Shown piece after piece: positions 35,961-46,061 of a DNA stretch of 64,000 nucleotides; position 1 is the first letter of the stretch; the number at the start of each line of letters is the position of its first letter. This stretch comes from Candidatus Saccharimonadota bacterium (GTDB lineage: Bacteria > Patescibacteriota > Saccharimonadia > Saccharimonadales > Saccharimonadaceae). The stretch spans positions 26,850 to 90,849 of the forward strand of contig JAQGHA010000006.1 in NCBI GenBank assembly GCA_028289065.1, given 5' to 3'. Made by a program: the position numbers and the translations under genes. The notes beneath the pieces were generated by a model that saw only the letters and a program-made list of their open reading frames with translations, ran no database searches and was not told the DNA's origin.

Positions 35961-38258
35961 CTACTTATCGTCTTCTTCGCCTTCAATAGAAACGTGAGGC
36001 AGTCGCTTATCCAACCACTTTGGAATCCACCAGGCACTCTTACCAAGCAATGTCATTACTGCCGGAACAATCGTCATACGCACAATGAATGCATCGACTA
36101 AAATACCAACTGCCAAGGCAAAGCCAATCGCCTGAATGGTCGCATCATGGTTAAAGATAAACCCAGCGAACACACTGATCATAATAATCGCAGCGGCCGT
36201 GACAACCTTTGCGCCTAAACGGAAACCACGAGCAACTGAACGTTTGGCATCTTTAGTCTTGGTATATTCTTCGTGCATACCTGAAACCAGGAAGAATTCG
36301 TAATCCATCGCCAGACCAAACAATACACCCGTCGCAATAATTGGAATGAAACTGACAATCGGGCCAGGTGCTTCAGCGATACCAAACCAACCCCATTGGA
36401 ATACAGCCACTAAGGCGCCGAACATCGCTAGTACTGAAAGCAAGAAACCAAGGGTTGCTTTAAGTGGAACTAAGATAGAACGGAAAGCGATAATCAATAG
36501 GATGATTGAAAGGCCAACTACAACAATCAAATAAACAGGCAGCGCATTTGAAAGCTTCTCGTTAATATCTTTCTGCAAAGCAGTAGAACCAGTTACTTCA
36601 AACGTTACGTTTTTATTGCCACTGACATTTTCAGCAGTTGCCGTATCGCGTAGTCGTTCAATTAAATCGTTTGTCTTCGCATCGATTGGCGCTGTTTTAG
36701 GAATTACCTGGATAATTCCAGCAGTCCCATCTTTTGTTGCCGTCGCTGCTAAAGCTTGCTGTACATCATTCAACTTACCAACTTCCGTAGCGACCTTCAT
36801 AAGTTGCACTTGAGGCGCATACTGTTCGGTCAAAGCGTTTAACTGGGCAAACGCAGCTTGTTGCGCTGCGGGTGTTGTTGGCACCGGCTGGCCAGCACTT
36901 TGTTGCATAATGAATTGTCGGGCCGCAACTTTGTCTGCTTCGGTAACTTTTGGTAAACCTTGAACCAAGACGGTTAACGGTGCATTAAAGCCAACACCAA
37001 AACCTTCAGTGAGTAAGTCGTAGGCTTTACGTTCTGTCGATTCAGTTGCTGCATATTGATCAGTTGGTAAACCGAGCTTCAAATCTTGGGCAGGCAATGC
37101 AATTGGAATAACAATCAAAAGCCCGACCAGCAGGAAGATAATTGGTCGCTTAATAATTTGCTCGCTCCACTTGTACCAAAGTGTATTGTGAGCGACGTGT
37201 TCAATTTTCTCAGCACCATGCTTTTGCACTTTTTCAACCAACAGACGTTGTTTACGACTGAAGATTTTTGGACCAGCAATTCGTAGCAACGCTGGTAAAG
37301 CAGAGATAGCCACCAATGCCGCAATCGCAATACTTCCGGCACCAGATAACCCCATGGTTGTCATGAATGGAATGTTTACAACCGTCAAAGCGGAGAGCGC
37401 GATGATAACTGTAATAGCCGCAAACACCACCGCATTACCAGCTGTACCAAGTGCGCGCTTAAGTGCTTCTTCGTAGCTATACCCAAGCAGTAATAATGAC
37501 CTATATTTATTGGTAATAAACAGCGCGTAATCAATACCAACCGCTAGCCCAAGCATGATGGCAAGCACTGGAGTTGTTGCCCCAATTTCAATAACTTGGC
37601 TTAATGAGAACAAAGCGGTCATGCTGACACCAATACCAATAAGCGCAGTCAGCAGCGGCATACCAGCGGCGATAAGTGAACCGAGAGTAATAAGCAGCAC
37701 TACCAAGGCAATCGCTACACCAGCAATCTCGCCGACACCAACAATTTCACCAGGTGTCTTATTAATAAGGTCACCAGCAATCTCTACTTGAAGCGTTTCA
37801 CTATTAGCAGCTTCGGCTTTATTAGTAATCGATGCGATAGAACCTTCGTCAATCGAACCAACGGTACCACTAAGCTGAACTTGAGCGTACGCAATGTCGC
37901 CTGATTCAGAAATAAAAGTTGAACTTAAGAAAGGGCTCACTACCTGGCTGACGCCATCTTCTTTGGCCACCTCAGCCAGCAAGCTTTCGATTTTTTCTCT
38001 TTGGCTAACAATCGTTTCGCCGTTTTCAGCCTTAAAGACAATTCGGCCCGTACCACCACCAGCAGCTGGAAATAAATCACCAACATGGTCGATAGCCTGT
38101 TGAGCAGGCGTGCCTGGAATTGAAATAGAACTACCGGGTGCTTTAAAAAAGAAAGCTGTTGTAGTAATAAGCGTTGCTAGAATCAATAACCAAACCGCCA
38201 ATACCCGCCATGGATGTTTATATGCCGTACGCGCTAGTAAGTGTAGAAATTGCCCCAT
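35961..38258 (-). CDS. MMPL family RND-type membrane transporter
   Basis: 765 residues with twelve predicted helices in two halves, each with a large extracytoplasmic loop. Helix 4 carries GLAVGIDYALFITNKYR and helix 10 GLAMDYEFFLVSGMHEEY, the proton-relay Asp motifs of the MMPL class. MMPL proteins export lipids or hydrophobic compounds using proton motive force. Actinobacterial hosts have many of these, and transfer from a host is possible but not shown by composition. Confidence 0.93.
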   Translation of the reverse strand: MGQFLHLLARTAYKHPWRVLAVWLLILATLITTTAFFFKAPGSSISIPGTPAQQAIDHVGDLFPAAGGGTGRIVFKAENGETIVSQREKIESLLAEVAKEDGVSQVVSPFLSSTFISESGDIAYAQVQLSGTVGSIDEGSIASITNKAEAANSETLQVEIAGDLINKTPGEIVGVGEIAGVAIALVVLLITLGSLIAAGMPLLTALIGIGVSMTALFSLSQVIEIGATTPVLAIMLGLAVGIDYALFITNKYRSLLLLGYSYEEALKRALGTAGNAVVFAAITVIIALSALTVVNIPFMTTMGLSGAGSIAIAALVAISALPALLRIAGPKIFSRKQRLLVEKVQKHGAEKIEHVAHNTLWYKWSEQIIKRPIIFLLVGLLIVIPIALPAQDLKLGLPTDQYAATESTERKAYDLLTEGFGVGFNAPLTVLVQGLPKVTEADKVAARQFIMQQSAGQPVPTTPAAQQAAFAQLNALTEQYAPQVQLMKVATEVGKLNDVQQALAATATKDGTAGIIQVIPKTAPIDAKTNDLIERLRDTATAENVSGNKNVTFEVTGSTALQKDINEKLSNALPVYLIVVVGLSIILLIIAFRSILVPLKATLGFLLSVLAMFGALVAVFQWGWFGIAEAPGPIVSFIPIIATGVLFGLAMDYEFFLVSGMHEEYTKTKDAKRSVARGFRLGAKVVTAAAIIMISVFAGFIFNHDATIQAIGFALAVGILVDAFIVRMTIVPAVMTLLGKSAWWIPKWLDKRLPHVSIEGEEDDK

Positions 38259-38273
38259 TAACTTTTTATCTCC

Positions 38274-39791
38274 TTATTTTGCAAATTCAATCGCGCGTGT
38301 TTCACGAATGACATTAACTTTGATAGTACCCGGAAACTGCATTGTGCTTTCGATTTTATTGGCAATGTCACGAGCTAATTTAATTGCACTTAAATCATCG
38401 ACATTTTCAGGGCGAACAATAACGCGCACTTCACGGCCGGCACTGATGGCAAATGACTTTTCAATACCTGGAAAACCATTAGCAATATTCTCAAGGTCAC
38501 GCATACGCTCAGCAAAGTTTTCAGCACTAATATTACGAGCGCCTGGACGAGCCGCAGACAGTGCGTCACAAACACGTACAATCAATGCTTCGACGGTAGT
38601 TGCATCAACGTCATCGTGGTGCGCTTCAATAGCATGTACAATTTCGTCGCTCATTCCATATTTACGAGCAAGCTCGGCACCAATATGGTGGTGTTTACCC
38701 TCAATTTTATGGGTCACAGCCTTACCTATGTCGTGAAGTAATGTCGCAATTTTAGTAGTCCGAACATTGGCACCAATTTCCTCAGCAATAAGCCCTGCCA
38801 TGTGTGCCATTTCAGTACTGTGCATTAAAACGTTTTGGCCATAACTAGTACGGAATTTTAATTCACCAAGTAGTTGCAACATTTCTTTTGGAATACCTAC
38901 CACACCAACTTCGCGGGCAGCATCTTCACCTGAACGAATAACTTCTTTTTCAATTTCTTTTTCAGCCTTAGCGACAACTTCCTCAATACGTCCTGGGTGA
39001 ATACGACCATCTTTCATCAGCATTTCTAAAGTTAGACGAGCAACTTGGCGACGGAGTGGATCAAAGCTGGAAAGAATAATCATACCAGGAGTGTCATCAA
39101 CCATAATGTCCACACCAGTGGCGCGTTGCAGTGCCTGAATATTGCGTCCTTCCTTCCCAATAATGCGACCTTTCATTTCGTCATCTGTCAGCTTAATAGC
39201 CGTAACAGTTCGTTCAGCAGTTACCTCGCTGCTCATGCGCTCCATAGCTGAAACCAAAATAACCTGCGCTTGTTCTTCGGCGGTTTCTTTGGCGTCATTT
39301 TGTAATTTCGAAATAAGGCCGGTAAGGTCTTGCTTGATATCGCGCTCGGTCATTTCCATCAGCTTTTCAGCCGCTTCTTTCTTTTTCAAACCAGCAATTT
39401 TTTCAAGCTTCTCTTGTTGGCGAGTACGAATGTCGCGAATTTCGGTTTTCAATGATTCAACTTCATCTTCTTGACCACGCAAACCTTCGGCTCGCCTATC
39501 AAGTTCATCAAGTTTATTATCAAGGTTAGTTTCGCGTTCGGCTAATCGAGTTTCAGTGCGTTCCCACGCTTTGCGTCGGTCGGTTTCCTCTTTTTTAGCT
39601 TCTTCAGCTAAACGAAGAGCTTCTTCTTGAGCCTTTAATACAATGCTACTGGCTTTTGTTTTAGCCTCGGCAATTGTTTGGTCGGCTTTGTGCTTTCCAC
39701 CGGCCCGTTTTTGCTTTTCGTACACGGCGGTTCCGCCCACACCAGCAAGCACCCCAATAATTGCGGCAATTAATCCCTCTATCATATGCAT
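38274..39791 (-). CDS. rny: Ribonuclease Y
   Basis: 505 residues. An N-terminal membrane helix (about 3-22), a long charged coiled coil (25-190), a KH domain (GRIIGKEGRNIQALQRATGVDI near 210-230) and an HD domain (LLHDIGKAVTHKIEGKHHHIGAELARKYG) ending EFAK. It starts mRNA decay at the membrane. SD GAGGAAGG precedes the ATG. The 163 bp upstream (39792-39954) hold no gene. Confidence 0.96.
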   Translation of the reverse strand: MHMIEGLIAAIIGVLAGVGGTAVYEKQKRAGGKHKADQTIAEAKTKASSIVLKAQEEALRLAEEAKKEETDRRKAWERTETRLAERETNLDNKLDELDRRAEGLRGQEDEVESLKTEIRDIRTRQQEKLEKIAGLKKKEAAEKLMEMTERDIKQDLTGLISKLQNDAKETAEEQAQVILVSAMERMSSEVTAERTVTAIKLTDDEMKGRIIGKEGRNIQALQRATGVDIMVDDTPGMIILSSFDPLRRQVARLTLEMLMKDGRIHPGRIEEVVAKAEKEIEKEVIRSGEDAAREVGVVGIPKEMLQLLGELKFRTSYGQNVLMHSTEMAHMAGLIAEEIGANVRTTKIATLLHDIGKAVTHKIEGKHHHIGAELARKYGMSDEIVHAIEAHHDDVDATTVEALIVRVCDALSAARPGARNISAENFAERMRDLENIANGFPGIEKSFAISAGREVRVIVRPENVDDLSAIKLARDIANKIESTMQFPGTIKVNVIRETRAIEFAK

Positions 39792-39954
39792 CCTTCCTCA
39801 GTCGCAGCCCGGCTAAGTGTTCGTCTTAGCAAAAAAGTATCACAAGCACGCTGAATATTTTCAAAAAGTTATTCCAAAAGTCCCAAAATAAGTAATGGTG
39901 GACTACATTTATTGTAGCTCTGAACGATAAACATGCGCAAGGCTAAAACAGAAG

Positions 39955-40341
39955 CTATTTGCGTGGTTGAGTAATATTTGCTTCACCACCGTACTCAGGC
40001 AAAACAATTGAATCTGACTCACCACTGAGCAGTCGCTGAACGGCTTTCTCTCGCCAATCTTCCCCGTCTTCACCAACTATTGGAATGCTTTGAGCATAGG
40101 CAACTGTGTTTAAAACTGTAATACCAATTCGCAAGCCGGTAAAACTTCCCGGGCCTTTAAATACACCAAGTCCCGTAATACTTGTCCAGGTTTTTCCTTG
40201 GCCTTCTAGTTCTGTTTGGATATATAACAGCAAACCTTTAGCTAATTCGCGGTTCGCCTCCCATTTTGTTTCGTAGTGCCAGTCACCGTCAATAAACGTA
40301 AGTCGGCATTCTGGGGTTGAGGTATCGAGTAATAAAATCAT
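39955..40341 (-). CDS. tsaB: tRNA t6A modification protein TsaB, N-terminal domain only
   Basis: 128 residues against about 230 in E. coli. The ASKHA N-terminal domain is present (MILLLDTST at the start; GLGVFKGPGSFTGLRIGITVLNTVAYA near 60-85), but the second half is missing and replaced by a short tail. TsaB is a scaffold for TsaD in making threonylcarbamoyl-adenosine in tRNA. The N-terminal domain forms the TsaD interface, so function may be kept. It overlaps tsaE by 4 nt. Confidence 0.85.
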   Translation of the reverse strand: MILLLDTSTPECRLTFIDGDWHYETKWEANRELAKGLLLYIQTELEGQGKTWTSITGLGVFKGPGSFTGLRIGITVLNTVAYAQSIPIVGEDGEDWREKAVQRLLSGESDSIVLPEYGGEANITQPRK

Positions 40342-40772
40342 AGCGTTACTTTCAGGTTATTAGGCAAAGTGACTGAACGGGTCGTTTCAGTTGGTGATTC
40401 TATTTCAATTGTAAATCGGTTTTCCGGCAGCATACCTTCTACAATTGCAGCCCATTCAATAACCGTAATTGTTTTTTCGTCATGAACCATTTCAGCAACT
40501 TCATTAGCCATAATGCCAGGTTCGCTCAAACGATAAAAATCGTAATGGACCAATTGTAAATTATCGCGTGCATCATACAGCCGACTAATCGTAAAACTAG
40601 GGCTTTGAATATCATCTTCAATCGCCAAACCTTTAGCCAATCCTTTTACGAACGTCGTTTTGCCGGCACCAACATCGCCAACCAACTCGAAAACTTCACC
40701 ACCAATTAAACTATTGCCAATAGTAGTGGCTAAATCTTTCATTTGTTGTTCGCTTGTCACCTCTATAATCAT
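40338..40772 (-). CDS. tsaE: tRNA t6A modification ATPase TsaE
   Basis: 144 residues. P-loop GDVGAGKTTFVKGLA at 32-46, SPSFTISRLYD switch and HYDFYRL are the family motifs. TsaE resets the TsaB-TsaD complex with ATP. An extended -10 (TGg-TATAAT, 40785-40780) stands seven bases before the ATG, giving a leaderless mRNA. It is divergent from pilB. Confidence 0.95.
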   Translation of the reverse strand: MIIEVTSEQQMKDLATTIGNSLIGGEVFELVGDVGAGKTTFVKGLAKGLAIEDDIQSPSFTISRLYDARDNLQLVHYDFYRLSEPGIMANEVAEMVHDEKTITVIEWAAIVEGMLPENRFTIEIESPTETTRSVTLPNNLKVTL

Positions 40773-40840
40773 CTTATAAATTATACCATCTTATAACCTG
40801 GACTTTTGGGGTGATTCCTTTATAGTAGAGCGTAACCATT

Positions 40841-42625
40841 ATGCGCATTTCCGACACTATTATGGAAACGTTGCTTGGGCGGGCAAAACTTGTAACTCCT
40901 GAGCAGTTAACTACCTTTAAAAACGAGGCGGCTCGTTCAAAGCGTCCCTTGTCACAAATTATTATTGAGCAAAAAGTTGCTGATGAAAAAACTCTTGTTC
41001 AAGCCTTCTCTGCCTATGCAGACGTCCCCTTTGTAGAACTTAGTCCTCAATCTGTTCCAGCAGAACTCTTAAAAATGATTCCTGAAAGAGTTGCTCGTCA
41101 ATATATGGCCGTTCTGTTCAAAGTTGACGAGGAGGGTGTCTATCACCTTGCCATGGAAGACCCTGACGATGTACAGGCAGTAAACTTTATTCAAAAAGAA
41201 ATCGGTACGAACTCTCGTATATACATCGCTACTCGTGACAACATTATGTCCGTTCTAGATATGTACCGCGGCGATGTCAACAAAGAGCTCAACGAAGTTA
41301 TTGACGTGCAACGTGAAGATGGTGACGGCGCGAATGACACCGTTACAGAGCAGGACATTTCTGAAGATTCACCAATCGCCCAAACAATTAACCTATTACT
41401 CGAATTCGCTATTCGCTCACACGCCAGTGACGTTCACGTTGAACCCAGAGAAGATTACGTGCAAATCCGTTATCGAGTTGACGGTATCTTGAAAGAAGTT
41501 AACCGGCTGCCCCGTAACGTCCTTGGCTCGTTAGTTAGTCGTGTAAAAATTCTTGCGAACTTGAAGATTGACGAAAAGCGCGTACCTCAAGACGGCCGTT
41601 TCAAAATTAACGTCAGCGGCCGCCAATATGCTCTGCGTGTTAGCACCCTGCCTATTATTGATGGCGAGAAAATCGTCATGCGTATATTGGACGAATCTAA
41701 CCAAGCTGTCACCCTTCAAGAATTAGGCTACTGGGGCAAGGCCCTAGCTGATATTACCCGTGAGATTACCGAGCCAAATGGTATCGTTTTGATGACCGGA
41801 CCGACCGGTAGTGGTAAATCAACCAGTTTGTTTAGTATTCTGACTACGCTTAATAAACCAAACGTTAATATTTCAACCATTGAAGACCCGGTTGAATATA
41901 AGATATTAGGCGTCAACCAAACCCAGACCAATAGCAAAGCCGGCATGACATTCGCCAGTGGCCTGCGAGCACTCTTGCGTCAAGACCCGAATATCATCAT
42001 GGTGGGTGAGATCCGTGATGGTGAAACCGCTAACCTAGGTATTCAAGCGGCCCTGACCGGTCACATGGTATTTAGTACGCTACACACCAATAATGCCGCA
42101 ACCTCTTTGCCGCGTTTACTTGATATGGACATTGAACCGTTCTTAATCGCCAGTACCATCCGCGCCGTGGTTGGCCAGCGCCTGGTTCGTCGCCTTCACC
42201 AGCCATCTCGACAAAGTTATGTCCCAAGTGAAGAAGAAAAAGCCGAAATTATTAAGTTGTTTAACCTACCAGCAGGTGAAAATTTCCGTATTATTCATGA
42301 GTTAGAAAAACAAGCTGCCGCTGCCGGCCTTGGTGGCGACACTCCGTTAAGCACCGACGAAAACGGCTTCAAGACTTTATGGCGAGCTGACGCTAACTTC
42401 AATCAAGAATCCGTTCAAGAAGGCTACCGTGGCCGAATTGGTATATATGAAGTGTTGTATAACTCTGATGCAGTCCAAAAACTTATCTTAAACCGAGCAA
42501 CCAGTGACCAAATCCAGGACCAAGCGATACGCGAAGGTATGACAACTATGCAAATTGACGGCCTCATTAAAGCACTCCGCGGCGAAACAACCATAGAAGA
42601 GGTTCTACGGGTAAGTAGAGAGTAA
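40841..42625 (+). CDS. pilB: Type IV pilus assembly ATPase PilB
   Basis: 594 residues. An N-terminal T2SSE/MshEN-type domain (1-150) is followed by the ATPase with Walker A GPTGSGKST near 320, Asp box IEDPVEY, Walker B MVGEIRDGETA and His box TGHMVFSTLHTN. The zinc-binding tetracysteine motif usual before the C-terminal part is absent; the stretch reads LVRRLHQPSRQSY with no cysteine. It powers pilus extension. It heads the operon pilB-C-M-N-O. TATAGT (40821-40826) lies 14 bases upstream. No pilT is in the cluster. Confidence 0.95.
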   Translation: MRISDTIMETLLGRAKLVTPEQLTTFKNEAARSKRPLSQIIIEQKVADEKTLVQAFSAYADVPFVELSPQSVPAELLKMIPERVARQYMAVLFKVDEEGVYHLAMEDPDDVQAVNFIQKEIGTNSRIYIATRDNIMSVLDMYRGDVNKELNEVIDVQREDGDGANDTVTEQDISEDSPIAQTINLLLEFAIRSHASDVHVEPREDYVQIRYRVDGILKEVNRLPRNVLGSLVSRVKILANLKIDEKRVPQDGRFKINVSGRQYALRVSTLPIIDGEKIVMRILDESNQAVTLQELGYWGKALADITREITEPNGIVLMTGPTGSGKSTSLFSILTTLNKPNVNISTIEDPVEYKILGVNQTQTNSKAGMTFASGLRALLRQDPNIIMVGEIRDGETANLGIQAALTGHMVFSTLHTNNAATSLPRLLDMDIEPFLIASTIRAVVGQRLVRRLHQPSRQSYVPSEEEKAEIIKLFNLPAGENFRIIHELEKQAAAAGLGGDTPLSTDENGFKTLWRADANFNQESVQEGYRGRIGIYEVLYNSDAVQKLILNRATSDQIQDQAIREGMTTMQIDGLIKALRGETTIEEVLRVSRE

Positions 42626-42627
42626 TC

Positions 42628-43854
42628 ATGCCACGATTTTCTTATATCGCTTCCGACGACGATAATAATGTCATCAAAGGCAAAACCGAGCTAGCCGACC
42701 GAGCGAGCGTCATTAATGCGCTTTCTAAACAAAACCTTCGCCCGATCAGTATTCGTCAACTAAAAAACAAAAAAAGCGGTATCGACTTTGACCATTTGTT
42801 CGAGCCTACCAAAGTAAAACAAGATCAATTAGTTAGCTTTACACGCCAATTAAGCGCCATGGTTGGTGCTGGTGTTCCCTTATTGCGGTCGTTGAGTTCA
42901 CTTGAAAAGCACTCCGAAGACCCCGCTTTAAAGAAAATCCTGGCTGTCGTTGTTAAAGATGTCGAAGGTGGCTTAAACCTTGGTGATTCTATGGCAAAAC
43001 ACCCGACAACATTTAACGACATCTATGTGAACATGGTACGGGCCGGAGAATCAGCTGGTATCGTTGATGATATCTTAAAGCGCCTTGCAGCACAGCTTGA
43101 GAAAAGTGCGGCTATCCGTAAGAAAATTAAGAGTGCCATGGCCTACCCAATGGTCCTGATTTTCATTACCGTTGCTGCCTTTTTCGGTTTGATGCTTTTT
43201 GTGATTCCGCAAATTGGTAAAATCCTTCTTGACCTGGGAGGCGCGGATGCCAAATTACCAGGTATCACCCTTTTTATGCTCGGTATTAGCCATGTTATTA
43301 CTACCTATTGGTATATTATTTTCCCAGTTGCGGGTGGGACAATCTTCTTGACACTTCGTTATATAAAAACCAAAAAAGGCCGACGACAATTCCATAGTTT
43401 GTTATTAAAACTTCCGGCTATTAATACGATTATCAAAAAAGTAGCGGTCGCCCGCTTCGCTCGTACGTTCTCGGCTTTAATGGGTGCCGGCGTGGCTGTA
43501 CTAGAGGCACTTGAGGTTACGTCGCGCGCGGTCGGAAATGTCATATACGAAGAAGCCATAAAAAGTGCGGCAGTTGAAGTGAAAAATGGTAAGTCGCTAT
43601 CGTCGGTTGTCGAGCAAAACCCGTTATTTCCGCCAATCGTCAGCCAAATGTTAAGTGTCGGCGAAGAAACCGGCCAAACCGATACAGTACTCATTAAAGT
43701 AGCCGACTTTTACGAAGAAGAAGTTGACCTGGCAATTGAAGGCATAAGTTCAATCATTGAGCCAGTTATGATTGTAGTCATGGGTGGTATGGTTGGGTTA
43801 ATCGCTGCTAGCGTCATGACTCCAATTTCGCAACTTTCACAAAACATTAAGTAG
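42628..43854 (+). CDS. pilC: Type IV pilus inner-membrane platform protein PilC
   Basis: 408 residues with two GspF domains: FTRQLSAMVGAGVPLLRSLSSLEKH in the first half and FARTFSALMGAGVAVLEALEVTSRA in the second, with three membrane helices and a C-terminal GGMVGLIAASVMTPISQL. It couples PilB to pilin assembly. It follows pilB by two bases. Confidence 0.96.
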   Translation: MPRFSYIASDDDNNVIKGKTELADRASVINALSKQNLRPISIRQLKNKKSGIDFDHLFEPTKVKQDQLVSFTRQLSAMVGAGVPLLRSLSSLEKHSEDPALKKILAVVVKDVEGGLNLGDSMAKHPTTFNDIYVNMVRAGESAGIVDDILKRLAAQLEKSAAIRKKIKSAMAYPMVLIFITVAAFFGLMLFVIPQIGKILLDLGGADAKLPGITLFMLGISHVITTYWYIIFPVAGGTIFLTLRYIKTKKGRRQFHSLLLKLPAINTIIKKVAVARFARTFSALMGAGVAVLEALEVTSRAVGNVIYEEAIKSAAVEVKNGKSLSSVVEQNPLFPPIVSQMLSVGEETGQTDTVLIKVADFYEEEVDLAIEGISSIIEPVMIVVMGGMVGLIAASVMTPISQLSQNIK

Positions 43855-43898
43855 TACTTCTTATGCTATAATACGGTGGTAATTACATTAGTGGGCAT

Positions 43899-44957
43899 AT
43901 GTCAAAATTCTTTTATACAGACAAACCAATCATAGGACTTGATATTAGCAGTACTGGTATTAAAATCATGTCTATCGACCCTAAGCGTTGGCTGGTTAAT
44001 GGCTATGGTTCTCTCGACCTTGACCCAATCAAACTGAAAGAATCATTTGAAAATGAAACTAATACTTATCTTACGGATAGCATCAAGGCTTTAAAGCAGG
44101 AAAAGAACATCGGCACATTAACCGGTAACCGAGTAGTAATCGCTATCCCTACTGGGCGCAGCTACACTCGTACATTCACTCTCCCTACCTCGGCCGAAAA
44201 ATCATTAGATGAAGCCGTTATTCTTGAAGCCGAGCAGTACATCCCTATTCCTGCCTCAACACTTTATATTGATTATCAAGTTATTGAACGTGGCAAAAAA
44301 AGTATTACAGTTCTAATGAGTGCAGTATCTAGGGTCATCCTTGATAACATCACTCGCAGTGTCGAGGCTGCCGGCTTACAGCCAGTACTCATTGAACCAA
44401 GCGTTACATCCGTAGGCCGCCTACTGACAGCTACTGAAGACGGATCATTGCCAACGGTTATTGTGGATATTGGACCGGCAAGTACAGATATCGCTATCCT
44501 GGATCGCGGCTCGGTACGCGTTACTGGCGGTATTGCAGTTGGAGGTAATTCATTTACCCTTGATATAGCCAAGAAATTAAACGTTGCTTTAGAAAACGCT
44601 CACCAGCTAAAAGTACTTAATGGTTTAAGTGCTGGGCCACGCCAACAAAAAATCCGTGATGCCCTTAATCCAAATCTCGAACGCATCCTTGCCGAAACTA
44701 AAAAAGTTATGCGCTATTACGATGAACGCATTAGCAATGGTCGTAAACTCGAGCAATTATTGGTTGTCGGTGGCGGTAGTAACGTGCCAGGAATTGGCGA
44801 GTACTTCACCGAGAACCTATTAATGGCTGCTCGCGTAGCCAGCCCCTGGCAGAAACTTGACTTCGGAAAACTACAAGAACCACCAAAGCAATTCCGAGCC
44901 CGTTATATTACAGTGGCAGGCGCCGCAATTTTACAGCCGGGGAATATTTGGAAATGA
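43899..44957 (+). CDS. pilM: Type IV pilus assembly protein PilM
   Basis: 352 residues. An actin-like fold with GLDISSTGIKI near the start, VVDIGPASTDIAIL and LLVVGGGSNVPGIGEYF as phosphate-binding loops. PilM sits in the cytosol and binds the N-terminus of PilN. An extended -10 (TGc-TATAAT, 43867-43872) in the pilC-pilM gap gives an internal promoter with a leader of about 20 nt. The stop TGA overlaps the pilN ATG. Confidence 0.95.
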   Translation: MSKFFYTDKPIIGLDISSTGIKIMSIDPKRWLVNGYGSLDLDPIKLKESFENETNTYLTDSIKALKQEKNIGTLTGNRVVIAIPTGRSYTRTFTLPTSAEKSLDEAVILEAEQYIPIPASTLYIDYQVIERGKKSITVLMSAVSRVILDNITRSVEAAGLQPVLIEPSVTSVGRLLTATEDGSLPTVIVDIGPASTDIAILDRGSVRVTGGIAVGGNSFTLDIAKKLNVALENAHQLKVLNGLSAGPRQQKIRDALNPNLERILAETKKVMRYYDERISNGRKLEQLLVVGGGSNVPGIGEYFTENLLMAARVASPWQKLDFGKLQEPPKQFRARYITVAGAAILQPGNIWK

Positions 44958-45514
44958 TAAATTTACTACCAATTGATAAAAAAGCCGAAATTCGAGCTGC
45001 TCGCACTAACCTTATTTTGGTACGATACATCGCCATTCTGTTAATGGCAATCACTTTCATTCTTGGCTCTATGTACGTAACTTACACCGTACTGGCGCTT
45101 ACAAAAGCTAGCTCGGAAGATGTGATTGCATCAAACGACTTAAGGGCTGGTGTTTACAGTTCAACTAAATCACAGGTTGATGCGCTGAGCGCCAGCCTGG
45201 CTCAAACTAAACTGCTACTTAATGAAGAGGTGCGTTATTCAAAAGTATTCATAAACATCGCTCAACTCATGCCAGCTGGTACGGTTTTTGGCAAAATTGC
45301 GCTTGATAACACTTCTTTCGGCGGCGTCCCTATTATTACAAAAGTATATGCTAAAACCTCAGCCGACGTCGTAGCCCTTCGACAAAATTTTGAAAAATCC
45401 CCTATGTTCACTGGTGTAAAATTTCAGACTATTATCGAAACAGGTAGCAGCGTTGAAGGTTATCCTGTTAGCGCTGATATAACCTTCACTATTAATAAGG
45501 CGGTAGCACAATAA
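44954..45514 (+). CDS. pilN: Type IV pilus assembly protein PilN
   Basis: 186 residues from ATG 44954, which forms an ATGA overlap with the pilM stop. The canonical start MINLLP (PilM-binding) is followed by one membrane helix (about 25-47), a coiled coil and an extracytoplasmic ferredoxin-like domain. A TTG two codons upstream is rejected because the PilN N-terminus begins exactly at this ATG. The stop overlaps pilO. Confidence 0.93.
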   Translation: MINLLPIDKKAEIRAARTNLILVRYIAILLMAITFILGSMYVTYTVLALTKASSEDVIASNDLRAGVYSSTKSQVDALSASLAQTKLLLNEEVRYSKVFINIAQLMPAGTVFGKIALDNTSFGGVPIITKVYAKTSADVVALRQNFEKSPMFTGVKFQTIIETGSSVEGYPVSADITFTINKAVAQ

Positions 45515-46059
45515 TGGCTAAGCAACCCTTCAAACCACAAGCTCTTCGAGCGGTTTTAGTTGTCGTATTGATTCTTATCATTTCCGGAGGTGCTGGGTTA
45601 TTCTACTTAGGGCTTATTAAAATTCAAACGTATGCAGTTGAGGTTAACCACACCATCGCTGATGCTGAGGCGAGTGGTACTCAAATTCAACGACTGCAAG
45701 CACTTAAAGGCCAGTTAAGCCAAAGCGAAGCCTTAATTAGTAAGGCTAATCAAATGTTTGCTAACCAAGAAAATTATCAAGCCCAAGCAATAACTGATAT
45801 TCGTAACTATGCTAATGCCGCCGGGTTAACAATTACCAAAACCAATTTTGATGTGCAAGAAGTTGGGGCAAACCCAAGCATGACTGTTAGCTTAAAATCG
45901 CCGGTTTCCTATGGCAAGCTCATACAATTCCTTGATGGAATTGAAGGCAATATTCCTAAAATGCAAGTTACCGGTATAGGTATTAACCATGTCAATGGTG
46001 GCAATGCAGATACAGTGATTGTTGATGATATTAAGATAACTATAGCGACAAGGGCATAA
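45514..46059 (+). CDS. pilO: Type IV pilus assembly protein PilO
   Basis: 181 residues. A short cytoplasmic tail, one membrane helix (about 13-35), a coiled coil (about 45-75) and a ferredoxin-like domain. It is assigned to PilO by position after pilN and by architecture, since sequence conservation is low. It starts in a one-base overlap with pilN. Confidence 0.85.
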   Translation: MAKQPFKPQALRAVLVVVLILIISGGAGLFYLGLIKIQTYAVEVNHTIADAEASGTQIQRLQALKGQLSQSEALISKANQMFANQENYQAQAITDIRNYANAAGLTITKTNFDVQEVGANPSMTVSLKSPVSYGKLIQFLDGIEGNIPKMQVTGIGINHVNGGNADTVIVDDIKITIATRA

Positions 46060-46061
46060 CC

